Of a DNA stretch of 64,000 bases, positions 22,660 through 33,853 are shown one piece after another. The notes under the pieces are model-generated. The model saw only the letters and a list, made by a program, of their open reading frames with translations, searched no databases and had not been told where the DNA came from. The position numbers were made by a program, and so were the translations under genes. Each line of letters opens with the position of its first letter. The first letter of the stretch is position 1. This stretch comes from Zygnema cylindricum (lineage: Eukaryota; Streptophyta; Zygnematophyceae; Zygnematales; Zygnemataceae): contig JBBHKE010002987.1 of the NCBI GenBank assembly GCA_037447655.1, forward strand, positions 79,687-143,686, in the 5' to 3' direction.

Positions 22660-23646
22660 TGTTGTAATTTAAAATCTTTATTTCAGTAGATAGAGTTATG
22701 AGAGGACACTAAGTACTTCGAATATTTTTGTCTAAGATAGTTTCAATGCTTACATTCAATAGTGTGACAATAACAGATATGCAATAGAAGTCTACTGTAC
22801 TCGCAGTGATACGCGTTGACAATAGGAGATGATGTAGATATTATGAAATGGCGACCGACACCTACATACGCGTGTCGCAAATCGTACGGGCAGGTTCATC
22901 TAATCGGACGGGCGAAGACTTATATGAACATTCGGGAGGAAATTGTGATTGATCGAAAGTAGGACGTCGATACGAACCTATTCAACGGACGCGTTCAAAG
23001 TGGGGACCACAATGAGTAAATGTGCCGTACGCACTCAAGATGATCGTACCACGGAATCAACATTTATCTGGATTTTGGGATTAATGTTGACTAAGCGTCG
23101 GCAACATTAATTGTACGGACGTAATTTGAAAATATGTGAAAAACACATTGTTGGCGATTAAGTGCATTAAAATTTAGTGTTACTATATTAATTTAGTTAC
23201 AGGTAGTAATTAGGGTTTTTGGAGGTACCCGTGGTACAGTGACGTACAGGTTGTGTAGTTTGTCGTAAGTCATGATAGTACTGTAGTACGATCCCCCGAA
23301 TTAGTGTGGCCAGTAGATACACACTATGAGTATATAGTTTAGGACTTAGCAAATTTTGTATTATCCAATTTTGGGAATATGATTTTCTAAGGGCAGTTTT
23401 TGGGAACTTCCAGACATTATATCTTATGGTTTACTAAATCATTTGGGCTGCAATTTTGGGAGTTGTCAGTTTAATGTGTTGTTTATCACTATGAGAAAAT
23501 TGAGGCATATTGGCTATTTGAGTCACATTTTGTGTCGGACCAAAGCTGGCTGATGAGAAGGTGTTTTGTTAGTTGCTGATGTTTCTAATGTCTACTTGCA
23601 CTACTTTTGCTGGTTCTCCACCTTCAACTGTGGTTGTAGAACAACA
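22660..23646 (+). repeat. Copia-C 3' LTR
   Basis: Colinear with 17510-18495. It ends GTAGAACAACA and is followed by CTATC. It still encodes the gag N-terminal stub (MSTCTTFAGSPPSTVVVEQ), as expected if gag starts inside the LTR. Confidence 0.9.
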
Positions 23647-23651
23647 CTATC

Positions 23652-24583
23652 GTCTCCTCATCTGTCCTACACTCCAAACTGATGACTCTCTCCTCAACTT
23701 TCTCTGTAATAAAACTGAAAATGATGTCCATATGTTTTGTTTGAAAATGATTTTTTATTTTTGTTGCAATTGCAATGGCAGCCTCATCGTCACCTAAAAC
23801 CTTTTGCACACCATCTTTCATAAATCCAAGCTCTTGAAGCAAATAATTCACCCATATTTATTCTTTCACAGCAGAGCAAGAGGCCATATACTCAGCCTCC
23901 ATCGTGGATTGAGCATCCACGTTTTGCTACTTGCTGCTTTTGCTGGAAGCCCTATACCCATCATACAACACATACCTAAATGCACATTTTCTTATCGGAA
24001 TATCCCCATTATTCTCCCCACGTGAATGTAGCCACAAATCCCTAGTCACTATCAAGTACCTCATTACCCTTTTGGCTGCTTCTCAATCTCTCTTCTTAGG
24101 ATAATACAAGCCCCTACTCAATACTCCTACAGTTGCTGTTGTATTCGGCTTAGTACAATTCATAAAATAAATCAAACTACCTAGAACGTGTCAGTACGGA
24201 ATATTTCTCATAATTTTTTTTTTCTCTGATCTAATCTCATCATCAAAAATTACAATTCCTCCCTCTCAGCTCCCCTCATTTACCTTCTTAAAATCCATTA
24301 GAGTGGAGCAACCATTTGCCACTCTTAGCTCCCCTCATTTACCTTTCTAAAATCTAGTGGAGTGGAGCAACCTTTTGCCTTGTCTATTTGAATTTTTTTT
24401 AGCATATTCCCATAATCTAATTATCTTCTTCCTTCTGTCCCTCTCCATTTAAATTCCCAACATATACTTTGCTTCCCCCAAATCTTTCATATCAAATAAA
24501 ATTTTTAGATCATTTTTCAGTTTATTGATTTTCTCCATTGATTTACTTAGAACAAGCAAATCAACTATAAAAATTGCAATAAA
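23652..24583 (-). pseudogene. Copia-B RNase H and end of RT
   Basis: The minus strand gives NMIFIAIFI.DLLVLSKSMEKINKLKNDLKILFDMKDLGEAKYMLGI from the right edge (about 24583), then NCTK...TATVGVLSRGLYYPKKRDWEAAKRVMRYL, STMEAEYMASCSAVKE and NYLLQELGFMKDGVQKVLGDDEAAIAIATKI...HMDI (to 23652). It has stops and frame changes throughout. The RT YVDD is replaced by I-V-D-L. It continues at 17504 on one side and at 25929 on the other. Confidence 0.82.
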
Positions 24584-24588
24584 AATCA
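24584..24588. repeat. Target-site duplication of solo LTR D, left copy
   Basis: AATCA, repeated exactly at 25924-25928. Copia-B RT reads continuously if one copy and the insert are removed. Confidence 0.85.
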
Positions 24589-25923
24589 TGTTGTTTTTGA
24601 AAAGTTAGTTTCGTGCGAACACGGCGTTTCGTGCGTACGCGATGTTTCGTGCGTACGCATTTACGTGATATACTGTGGAGGTTCGAAAGGATTTGCGGAT
24701 TGGGGGAGTAAGTGTACGAGCAAAATTAAAGTGACGTGTGAGTGGCGCGAACAAACATTTGAAAATGTACGGCGGATCGCCAAGCTATCCGATATGAAAT
24801 GTTTGAAATATTTGAATTGTACGCCGACGGTACGGAGCGTCATATTTGGATTGTTGTACTTTATTTGCCACAGGCGGCATTTGTCCCAAATGACGCGTAC
24901 TTTTCATGTGACACGTCGCATCGCGTACAAATGACACGGTTACGGTACGGCTAGATTTGGATAACATGACGTCGCTTCATCAAGTGGATTTTGAGACCAC
25001 GCGGCGCGACATCAAGGGTGTCGAGCAAGAGGTACGGACGGTGGATATAGGCCGCTGTTATTTTTTCAAATAGTGGGGACGCGAAATCGCGTCATTCACC
25101 AAAATCATATTTTGGACGTCCCGGATTCTTTGACGAAAATCAAGGAGTTTCGCTGAGTGACTCAGCATGACTCAGCATGACTCAGCATACGATTCTGTGA
25201 GATTGTGTGTACTTCAAAATATTTGAAACAACATTGTTTTGTCTTATTTGTATTATTAAATTAGTGTTTATTATGACGTTTATATTTAAGTGGTTAATTA
25301 GGGTTTCGACAGTTTAATTTGTGTGTGAAAAATATCGTACTTGTAGACAAGTGTACGCTCACGATTGCTTGACTCTCAGGTGTACGCTTACGATTAGTTT
25401 GATTTAATGACAGTTACGTAATTTACGTTGGTTATTTTGACACTTAGTGATTCATTGACAGCTCACAAGTGTATATATAGGAATGAGCTTTGTTAGAAAT
25501 TAATCAATGCTGGTTAGTAAAGTGGGGACCGAAAATGTAGACTTTTAGGGTTGCCGATTAGGTCATGCATTTGAGTAATATGTTTATTGATATACTTTTG
25601 TTTATTTAATGTTTATGTGAGATTGGACTCTTTTTGTTATTATATATTTATGTTATTTTATGTTGTTTTATATATGTTTGATATGCATTGTTTATGCATT
25701 TGTCCTAGGGTTTGTTTATGTCGATTATTCCATCAAACCTTAGATGTTGTCATAGGGTTTATTTATGTTGATTATTCCATGAAACCCTTAATGTTGTTTG
25801 TTGCGTCTGTGTATGCATATGGAGGATGCATTTCATTTGATTGTTCGTCGACCTATTTTTGCTTAGCTTCTTGCATGATAGTTTGGGTCGCTTCTGCGGT
25901 CTATTTTAGACCAAAGAACAACA
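24589..25923 (+). mobile_element. Solo LTR D (1,335 bp) inserted in Copia-B reverse transcriptase
   Basis: TGTTGTTTTTG at the left and AGAACAACA at the right form LTR-type ends, with perfect AATCA duplications on both sides. There is no internal coding region, so this is a solo LTR left by LTR-LTR recombination. Inside are GTGCGTACGC repeats (24610-24660), three tandem copies of TGACTCAGCA (25158-25187), a TATA-like GTATATATAG (25471) and a partly repeated segment containing GATTATTCCAT (about 25720-25790). Plus orientation is inferred from the TATA-like box. Confidence 0.82.
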
Positions 25924-25928
25924 AATCA

Positions 25929-27505
25929 AACCTTCTTTATCCTCAAATAAGTAAACGGAGTGGTCAGAGCTGATTTTGATGTATCCCAAATTTGCCAAAA
26001 AATCGTCCAGTTTCTTGTTCTATTGACGCGGGGCTAGTTTAAGTACATATGAAGACTTTAAAAGTTAGCACCCCTCCTACTTTTCTCCCTCCTCCACAAA
26101 CGTTTTCGGCTCTCGCATAAAAATTTCTTCTCTCATCTCCCCGTGTAAGAAAGTTGTCGTGATGTCTATTTGATGTATCTCCATGTCTTTCGTTGCCACC
26201 AAGCTGAGGAGAATTTTGACAGAGGGGGAAACGTGACAACTGGAGTTATGGTATCCTTGTAGTCGATTCCTTCTTTCTGTTTGTACCCTTTAGCCACTAA
26301 TCTGGCCTTGCATCGCTTGATGGTGTTGTTGAGATTAAGCTTCAGCTTATATACCTATTTGCATCCAGTTGTTTTTCTATCCAATGGACAATCCTCCAGT
26401 TCCCATGTGTTTCCTTCTATAATCAAAGCCATTTCATCATTAATGGCTGTCACCTATTTACTGTTTTCTAGACTGTTGATTGCCTCTCAATATTTTGAGG
26501 CTCACTCGAGTGTGATAGCTTTGTTGCCTTGTTGTTGACTTGTCTCTCTTGATATGTTTTGGTACCTCTTTTCCCTCTTTAAAAATCTGTGGCCAGAATG
26601 GAGGGAAGTCTTGGGTTTTTCTTGATGATCTCATCAACTCCTTTGTCCACGGAATCCATTTTTGTACTTTCATCTCCCTCTTTCGCATATTGAGCTAGGA
26701 AATTTTGCTCTAAAAGATATTCTTACCCAATTACATTTTCTCTTGCATCTGCATTGTCCTGCTAAATTGGACGGACGGTTTTGAACAGAATCCGAATTTG
26801 ACTCACTTTCTGATTTAATTCTCATTTTGACCAATTTAGTGTATTTGAAAAGATCTACTAACTTCCATTCATCCATAACTAGCCGTTGTTTAGCTAGAAT
26901 AATATCCTTCTTCGCGAGATCATAGACCTTATAACCCTTTGCATCCTCATCATACCCCAACTAAATATCCTGGCATTCTTTTAGCATCTAATTTTCGGTG
27001 TGACTTTTATGTATTAAAACTTGACTTCCAAACACCTTTAAGTGTGAGATATCCGGCTTTTTCCTAACCGATCTTTCATATGGTGTTTCTCTTTTTAGAG
27101 TTGAGGTAAAAACTCTGTTTATGAGATAACTAGCACAGTTCATTGCTTCTGGCCAAAAACGCTATCTAATCTTGTTATCTATCAACTTGCTTTGATACTG
27201 TCTTCTAAAGTTCGATTAGTTTTATTTAACTTCTGAGCTACACTACTTTGTTATGGGTTCCGTGGGAAAATCTTTTGATGTTAGATTCCCTCATCCTTCA
27301 AAAAATCCTCAACTCATTAGATGTGTATTCCACCCCGTTATCACTTCTCACTCTTTTCATCCATTCCTTACATTCTTTAAAGTAAACTATGCTTTAGATT
27401 TAGACTTAAGAAAATAAATCCTGGATTATCTAGACTAATCATCAATAATGGTGAGCATGTACCTTTTTCCTCCGACCGAGGGCACTTTGGCTGGCCATTA
27501 TATAT
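25929..27505 (-). pseudogene. Copia-B RT N-terminal half and integrase C-terminal half
   Basis: The minus strand reads, from the right, GKRYMLTIIDD (27440-27470), integrase core remnants with frame losses, MGYDEDAKGYKVYDLAKKDIILAKQRLV (26880-26960), INDEMALIIEGNTWELEDCPLD (26390-26440), [17 protein letters not shown] (about 26270-26310), then SDHSVYLFEDKEGLI at the left edge. Many stops. It is cut on the right by Copia-E and resumes at 33854. Confidence 0.82.
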
Positions 27506-28505
27506 TGTTGAAATCACTAGATTTATGGAGTATTTTCTAGGTCTGAATAGTTTAGTAGAAAAAGAAAGAAAAGCGCAAGCAGTCTGCCACCACCTCTTTC
27601 CTTTATCCTCCATACTTGTTGTAGTCACTGAAAGAGAGAGAGTAATGGACCTATGGCTACCTATGCTCTATAGGCAAGAATAAAGTGTGACATAAGTCAC
27701 TCTCAACAAAAGGTTGAGTTTGGCAAGTCTCGAAACTCTGAACGGCAGAGCGAGGCATAGCCGTCAGCTCTAACCGGTCTGTCGTAGGAGTTTGTTAAAT
27801 TATATCGGGAATGATAAATACTTAAACTGTGTTATGATCCATAATCTAATTAACGACAATTCGAAAGAGACGACATAGAACTTGTTAATATATAGTGCGA
27901 CCATGATCCCGCACGAAACAAATGAATTGGACATTTGTTTCGACGGCTAACATTAAATGTCGGTTTTTGATCTAACAACACATATCATCCTCGAGATCCC
28001 AAAATGGTCACTTTAGCGGTTTTCGAACTTGGCATGACCTAGCCCCACGTGGAGAGATAACATTCACGAGAATTCCGAGGAAAATAAGGACGACTAAAAT
28101 GTGGACACACGTCCACTCAATGGCATTGTCGTAAAGAAGACGTAAAGAAAAGACATCGGTCGTAGTAGCTTTCTGTACTTTACAGTTATTTGATTAGATA
28201 GTACTGTAGTAGATAGAGGTCGTGAGAGGGGATTATGACTTAGCAATTTTTCAGTAGACAACCATCTCTCTCTTTGAGAGTTTGTATAAATTGGCATCTT
28301 TGCCACCTCATAACTTATTGGCTGGTTTGCCGTTTTAGTGATTAAGTTTTGCTATAAACTCAAAGGAGTCCAGACTGCACACGGGTGCAGTCCGATTGTC
28401 AACTTGTCTGCTTGGGCAATAGTGGTTGTGGTAGAAAGTAGGTTATTTAAAAACTACCTAGAGGCTTCCTGAATTCTGTAGTCCAATGGAAGACACATTA
28501 TTGCA
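27506..28505 (+). repeat. Copia-E 5' LTR, containing the gag start codon
   Basis: Starts TGTTGAAATCACTAG and ends CATTATTGCA. The ATG at 28486 begins gag (MEDTLLQ) 20 bases before the LTR end. A CCCCACGTGG G-box-like motif lies at about 28043-28052 and a TATA-like TTTGTATAAATTG near 28281. The 3' LTR repeats all of this. Confidence 0.9.
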
Positions 28506-29480
28506 GGTTATGGGCCCACCCTATAGGGTGCCCATCTTTAATGGATCTGGGTTCATCTATTGGGAAGCCATGATGACAGGGGCTTTGTGCGAAAAACGAT
28601 ATTAGGGTATTGTAAGTGGACGAGTGATATGCCCACCTTGGGGAACTCCACCAGGGTTTGGTGGAATAAGGTTTTTCTGCAGCACCATCTGCTGCAGCAA
28701 AAGAGGCAGATGATGGGGATAGTAATGTGGTCGAAAAAGGGAAAAAGAAGGAGACACCTCTTACTCATATTGCTCCTATAGCCACGGCACCCTGAGCGGC
28801 GGCCATGAAGACCGCGGAGAACGATACCCAAACGTCGGAAGACACCAACATGGCTGCCAAAAACTTCATTCTAAGACACCTCACTCAGGCTTTGGCATCC
28901 CCCCACCTTCACATTTACAAGGTCGAGGAGTTGTGGGTGAGTTTGGTGGAGATCTAAAGAGCTGGTACTATTTAGGAGCTCCAAATGGCCGAGCAAAAGT
29001 TAGGGAATTATACTTACAAAGGGGAAAAGATGTTAGACTACTGTATTAATCTCTCTTGTTTGTATATGGAGATGGAGAGTGCTTGGTGGACAGGTACAAT
29101 GAAGATGAAAGTTAACACTCTCATCATAACGTTACCCGACGAGTATGAAAACATAGTGTACCGAGTATAAAAAATGATTGACAGTTCATGGAAGTGGAAC
29201 ACAGTGGTCGGGATGATACTTGTGCAGGATAACACAATTGAGATTAGGAGTGGGGGAAAGAGCATCCAAGCTCTAGCTGTAGGAGGAAACTGGTGGGGGA
29301 AGGATCCAAAGAAACTTTACAAAGGAGAGAAAGATCAGTCTGGAGGACTGAGGCCCCCAAAGGATTTTTGTCACCTTTGCAAAAAGCCGGAACACTTCAT
29401 AGCGGATTCTGTCAAGCTGTCTAAGCTGAGGCTCCAAGAGAACCTTCGAAAGGGTTCTTCCAGAGGGAAGAAGAAGGCAC
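28486..29480 (+). pseudogene. gag: Copia-E gag, broken
   Basis: MEDTLLQVMGPPYRVPIFNGSGFIYWEAMMTGALCEK, then a stop at about 28602. Pieces resume at 28985 (MAEQKLGNYTYKGEKMLDYCINLSCLYMEMESAWWTGTMKMKVNTLIITLPDEYENIVYRV) and 29174. The knuckle is degenerate: FCHLCKKPEHFIADS, with Ser where the last Cys should be. It is similar to Copia-B gag at 35491-35679. Confidence 0.82.
28506..28520 (+). promoter_or_regulatory. Copia-E primer-binding site complementary to the anticodon arm of initiator tRNA-Met
   Basis: GGTTATGGGCCCACC directly follows the LTR terminal CA. From memory of plant initiator tRNA-Met, its anticodon arm reads GGUGGGCCCAUAACC, which is the exact complement over 15 bases. Known precedents for priming from a tRNA cut in the anticodon loop are Drosophila copia and yeast Ty5. 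The site is also translated as part of gag (Q-V-M-G-P). Confidence 0.8.
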
Positions 29481-30720
29481 TTGTGGTCACAAAAGTGAAA
29501 AGAGAGACTAAAGATGAGTCCTCTGAGGAGGAGGATGGGGAGCTTTTTCTTGACGAGAGTCTGGAGGAGAAAAAGATCCCTCGGAAACAAAAATGCTCTC
29601 TCGGAGCAATTCGAGAAGCTCCACAGGAAAGATGGATCATCAACTCAAGTGCATCAATGCATATGTGTCGCGATAAGTACCTCTTTACTAAGTCAAGAAA
29701 GATCCCTCGTATGCAGACAGAGTATGGGGATGGGAGAGTGGTTACTACAGATCTAGTGGGGTCGGTAGATTTGAATGTCTTAGTAGAGGGTAAGACATCT
29801 AAACTCACGTTCTCAGATGTACTCTACATTCCCTAGCTGAGTAAAAATCTTTTCTCTACGTCCGTGTTAGATGACAAAGAGTTTGATACCTTCACTAGAA
29901 AGGGAGTCTTTATAGCTAGGTATGGGGATGAAGTCTACTTCACGGCAGATAAGGGTAGCCAAGGAATGTTAGGCTTAACCTGAGTAATAAAAAGAAGAAT
30001 GCTTACTATGTTGGGATTCCAAAGTTGATGATTTGGCATAAGCGGTTGGGGCATGTGCATTTTGATAGGCTGAGGGAAATGAAGAAGCTTGGTGTAGTAG
30101 AAGGCATTCAATTTGAGAATAATGAAATGATGGATGATTGTAATGGATGTGCTCACGGTAAGACTCACAGACTCTCTTTTCCCAAAGCTGCCACATATGG
30201 AGGAGAGAAAGTACTACATCTGGTCGACATAGACTTATGGGGATTGGCAAAATTACCTTTGGTCGGAGAGAAGAGGTTTATGTTGACAATATGTGATGAC
30301 TCGTCTAGATACTCTACAGTCTACTTCCTAAAAGAAAAGTCTAAAACACCAACTTACTTCAAAGAATATAAAGCCTGAAGTGACTAGTTGCATGGAACCC
30401 CTATTTAGAGAAAAATGAGTGATAATGGGGGAGAATATTCCTCTAACCAATTTTAGGAATACTTGAGAGATGTGGGATTTCAGCACCAGAAAACCTTACC
30501 TTATAACCCTGAACAAAATGGGGTAGCTGAGAGGTTGAACTGAACACTAGGATATAGTGCATGAAGTATGTTGGCCGACAACAAAATAGGAAAGAGATTT
30601 TGGGCAGAGGCTATAAACTGTGCCAACTACATTAAAAATAGAGTTCTTACCTCACTTGTTAAGCGAATGACACCTTATGAGAGATGGGTTGGAAGGAAAC
30701 CAGATATCTCTCAGCTTTAA
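29481..30720 (+). pseudogene. Copia-E protease and integrase, broken
   Basis: The protease motif reads RWIINSSASMHM: Asn replaces the catalytic Asp and Ser replaces Gly. GAG-pre-integrase MIWHKRLGHVHFDRL is at 30028. Integrase begins VDIDLWGLAKLPLVGEKRFMLTICDDSSRYSTVYFLKEK, is stopped at 30376, and continues as MSDNGGEYSSNQF and NPEQNGVAERLN with more stops. Confidence 0.85.
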
Positions 30721-32836
30721 GTATTCGGTAGCCAAGTTTACAGTCTTGACACGGATAAGAAAAATTGGAAACTAGATGTTGAGGGAAAACCTGGATACTT
30801 TGTAGGATATGATGAGGATATCAAGGGATATAGAGTCTATGACTTAGCAAAGAAAGATATCATTCTGGTCAAACACCTAGTTTTCATAGATGAACAGAAG
30901 TTATTTGACCCCTTTAAATATACCCAAAAGATAAGAATCAGATTTGAGGTTGAGGGTGAGATGGACTCCGTCTTTCCCGAAAGGGACATCAGTGAAACAG
31001 GTATTGCAAATTCAAGAGAGATCCAAAACACACGAGATCCACCCGAAACCTCACATATTCCTATGGATTTCGAGGAGACAGAAGACGAGGAACCGGAATT
31101 GACTTCCAAGGATAGAGGAGCCGATGAGACAGTAAGGAGAAATCCAAAACTTCCCTCCATCGCAGCTTCAAAGTTTGATGGAGGGAGAAGGAGCATCAAA
31201 AGGATTCAAGAAAAATAGGCCGCTCACATGGTAACTAAGCTATCTCACCCAGATGAGCATCTGTTATACTCGGAGGCAGTAAACAGTCCAGAGAAAGACA
31301 GATGGATTAGAGCCATAAATGATGAGATGGCCTCCTTCATAGAAGAAAATCCTTGGGAACTAGCGGATAGTCCTCCGGACAGAAAACTTATTGGCTGTAA
31401 ATGGGTGTCTAAACTAAAACTAAACCCAAATAATAACATTGAAAGATATAAGGCTTGGCTGGTAGCAAAGGGGTTCACCCAAAAAAAAATGATTAACTAT
31501 AAGGAGACTTTTGCTCCAATTGTTTAGTTCCCGTCAATAAGAATTCTCCTCAGTCTACTTGCATCGGAGGATATCGAAATACACCAGATGGATATTAAGC
31601 CTGCCTTTCTCAATGGTGAGTTAGAGGAAGATTTTTTCATGCGTTAACCAGAGGGGTTATTGGAGGAAGGAGAAAAAAGCAAAGTATGCAGGTTCATAAA
31701 TTCATTATATTGACTAAAGCACGCTCCTTGATAGTGGAATAAGAAACTAGATGAGTTTCTCACCGGTTTGGGATATATCAGGATCGGCTCTGACCATTCT
31801 ATCTATATGTTTCAAGATGAGAATGGCGTGATTTTTATTGCAATTTATGTGGATGATTTGTTGGTGTTATGTAAGTGTTAGGATAAGATCAATAAGTTAA
31901 AGAAAGATCTTAGAAGCAGATTTGACATGATGGATTTAGGGGAGGCAAGATATATTTCGGGAATCCAAATGGAGAGAGATAGGGGGAAAAGGATCATTAC
32001 ACTTACTCAAAAAAAACAACAGGTAATATACTTGAGAAATTCCAGATGGAAAAGGCAAAGAAATGTACCACTCCCATGCACTTGAAGAAAGTAAGTGATG
32101 GAAGTGTAGAAGGAGGAGTGATAATCTTAGATGATCAAATTAGTATAGAAGAGAGAGAGTTTATGAAATATATCCATTACAAGCATGTTCTAGGAAGTCT
32201 AATATACTTTATAAACTGTACCACGCCAGACATAACGACTACAGTTGGAGTACTAAGTAGGAGTCTTAATGATCATAAGAAGAGAGAGTGGGAGGCAGCC
32301 AAGAGAGTCATGAGATATCTAGTGGGAACAATAGAGTTATGGTTGCATTTGGGAGGGGACACACTAATATCACTACTTGGAGTCATGCCAATTATGTGGA
32401 TGCATCTATGAGTTCTGGGTATGTCTTGTATGTGGGGGAAGGTGCTTGCTGTTGGAGCAGCAAGCAACAAAAGGTGGTTGCTCAGTCCACTATGGATGCT
32501 GAGTATATGGCCTCTTGTTCTGCTGTTAAAGAGTTGATGTGGGTCAAGTCTTTGTTGAAAGAACTGGGGTATATGAAGGAGGGAGTGCATGAAGTCTTTT
32601 GTGATAATCAAGCTGCCATTGCAATTGCAGCCAATCCAAATCATCGTTTCAAAGCTAAGCATATGGACATAAGATTAAGCTTCGTGAGGGAAAAAGTTGA
32701 AAATAAAATTGTGAATCTTGTGTATATGTCTGATGAAGAAATGGTGGATGAGATGATGACCAAACCTATGCCCTCTCCCAAGTTAAAATACTATAGGGAA
32801 AAATGTGGATTGAAAGAGAAGTTAAAATTACACTAG
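30721..32836 (+). pseudogene. Copia-E RT and RNase H, broken
   Basis: VEGKPGYFVGYDEDIKGYRVYDLAKKDIILVKHLVF precedes a long acidic linker. RT starts at about 31228 (DRWIRAINDEMASFIEENPWELADSPPDRKLIGCKWVSKLK...YKAWLVAKGFTQKK), then IHQMDIKPAFLNGELEEDFFM and the YVDDLLVL motif near 31847. RNase H has VLGSLIYFINCTTPDITTTVGVLSRSL (32182) and, in the next frame, SSKQQKVVAQSTMDAEYMASCSAVKELMWVKSLL...FCDNQAAIAIAANPNHRFKAKHMDIRLSFVREK to 32836. Confidence 0.88.
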
Positions 32837-32849
32837 AAAATAAGAGGAG

Positions 32850-33853
32850 TGTTGAAATCACTAGATTTATGAAGTATTTTCTAGATTTGAATAGTTTAGT
32901 AGAAAAAGAAATAAAAGCGCATGCAGTTTGCCTCCACCTTTTTACTTTGTCCTCCATACTTGTTGTAGTCACTGAAGAGGAGAGAGAGAGTAGTGGAGCC
33001 ATGGCTGCCTCAGCTCTATAGGGAGGACTAAAGAGTGACATAAGTCACTCTCAACAAAGGTTGAGTTCGGTTAGACTTGAACCTCCGACTGACAGAGCAA
33101 CGCGTAGCCGTCAGCTCAAACTGGTATGTCGTAAGAGTTTATTAAATTATATTGGGTGTGATAAAGAATTAAACTTTGTTATGCTTTTTAACTCGATTAA
33201 CGCCATTACGAAAGAGGGGACATAGAACTAGTTAATATATAGTGCGAATATGATCACGCACGAAACAAATAAATCGGACATTTGTTTCGACGACTAACAT
33301 TAAATGTCAGTTTTTAATCCAACGACACATATCGTCGGCGAGATCCCAGAATGGTCACATAGGCGGTTTTCAGACGTGGCATGACATGGCCCCACGTGGA
33401 GAGATAAAATTCGCGATAATTCCGTGGAACATAACGACGAGTAAAATGTGGACACGCGTCCACTCAATGGCCTTGTCCTACACAGGCCACACAAAAAGGA
33501 CATCGGCAGTAATACCTTTCTGTACTTTACAGTTATTTGATAGGATCGTACTGCAGTAGATATTAGTTGTAAGAGGGGATTAGGACTTAGCATTTTTTCA
33601 GTAGACAACCATCTCTCTCTTTGAGAGTTTGTATAAATTGGCATCTTTGCCACCTCATAACTTATCGGGTGGTTGGTCGTTTTTCAGTGATTCCTTTTGC
33701 TACGCACTCAAAAGAGTCCAGACTGCACAAGGGTGCAGTCAAATTATCAACTTGTTTGCTTGGGCAGCAGTGGTTGTGGTTGACATTGGGTTAGTTAAAA
33801 AATACCTAGAGGCTTTTTGAATTCTGTAGTCCAATGGATGACACAAAATTGCA
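32850..33853 (+). repeat. Copia-E 3' LTR
   Basis: Colinear with 27506-28505. It starts TGTTGAAATCACTAG and ends AAAATTGCA. The gag start (ATGGATGACACAAAATTGCA) is retained at its end. Confidence 0.9.

Larger units (their letters stand above)
17510..23646 (+). mobile_element. Copia-C, full-length half-tRNA-type copia element, decayed
   Basis: A 6.1-kb element inserted in Copia-B RNase H. Its LTRs are 986 and 987 bp and include the gag start. GGTTATGG follows the 5' LTR directly, and a purine tract (TTTAGGGGAG) precedes the 3' LTR. Order: gag, CCHC knuckle, protease (WIMDTGAS), GAG-pre-integrase, integrase, RT, RNase H, all readable but split by stops and frameshifts. LTR divergence by eye is several percent. 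Confidence 0.92.
27506..33853 (+). mobile_element. Copia-E, full-length half-tRNA-type copia element, decayed
   Basis: A 6.35-kb element inserted into Copia-B integrase. LTRs are 1,000 and 1,004 bp. A 15-base site GGTTATGGGCCCACC abuts the 5' LTR, and a purine tract (TAAGAGGAG) abuts the 3' LTR. It is flanked by ATAT on both sides (27502-27505 and 33854-33857), a short or eroded duplication in AT-rich DNA. Gag, protease, integrase, RT and RNase H are in copia order with stops. LTR divergence (roughly a tenth of sites in the first 200 bp by eye) makes it older than Copia-A. Confidence 0.92.

Noticed and set aside
22660-23646. Possible tandem second copy of Copia-C joined to an inverted element
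   Set aside because: The target duplication and the in-frame rejoining of Copia-B show a simple insertion with the gag start inside the LTR.
25158-25187. Short direct repeats considered as a CRISPR-like array
   Set aside because: Ten-bp units with no spacers, in a eukaryotic LTR.
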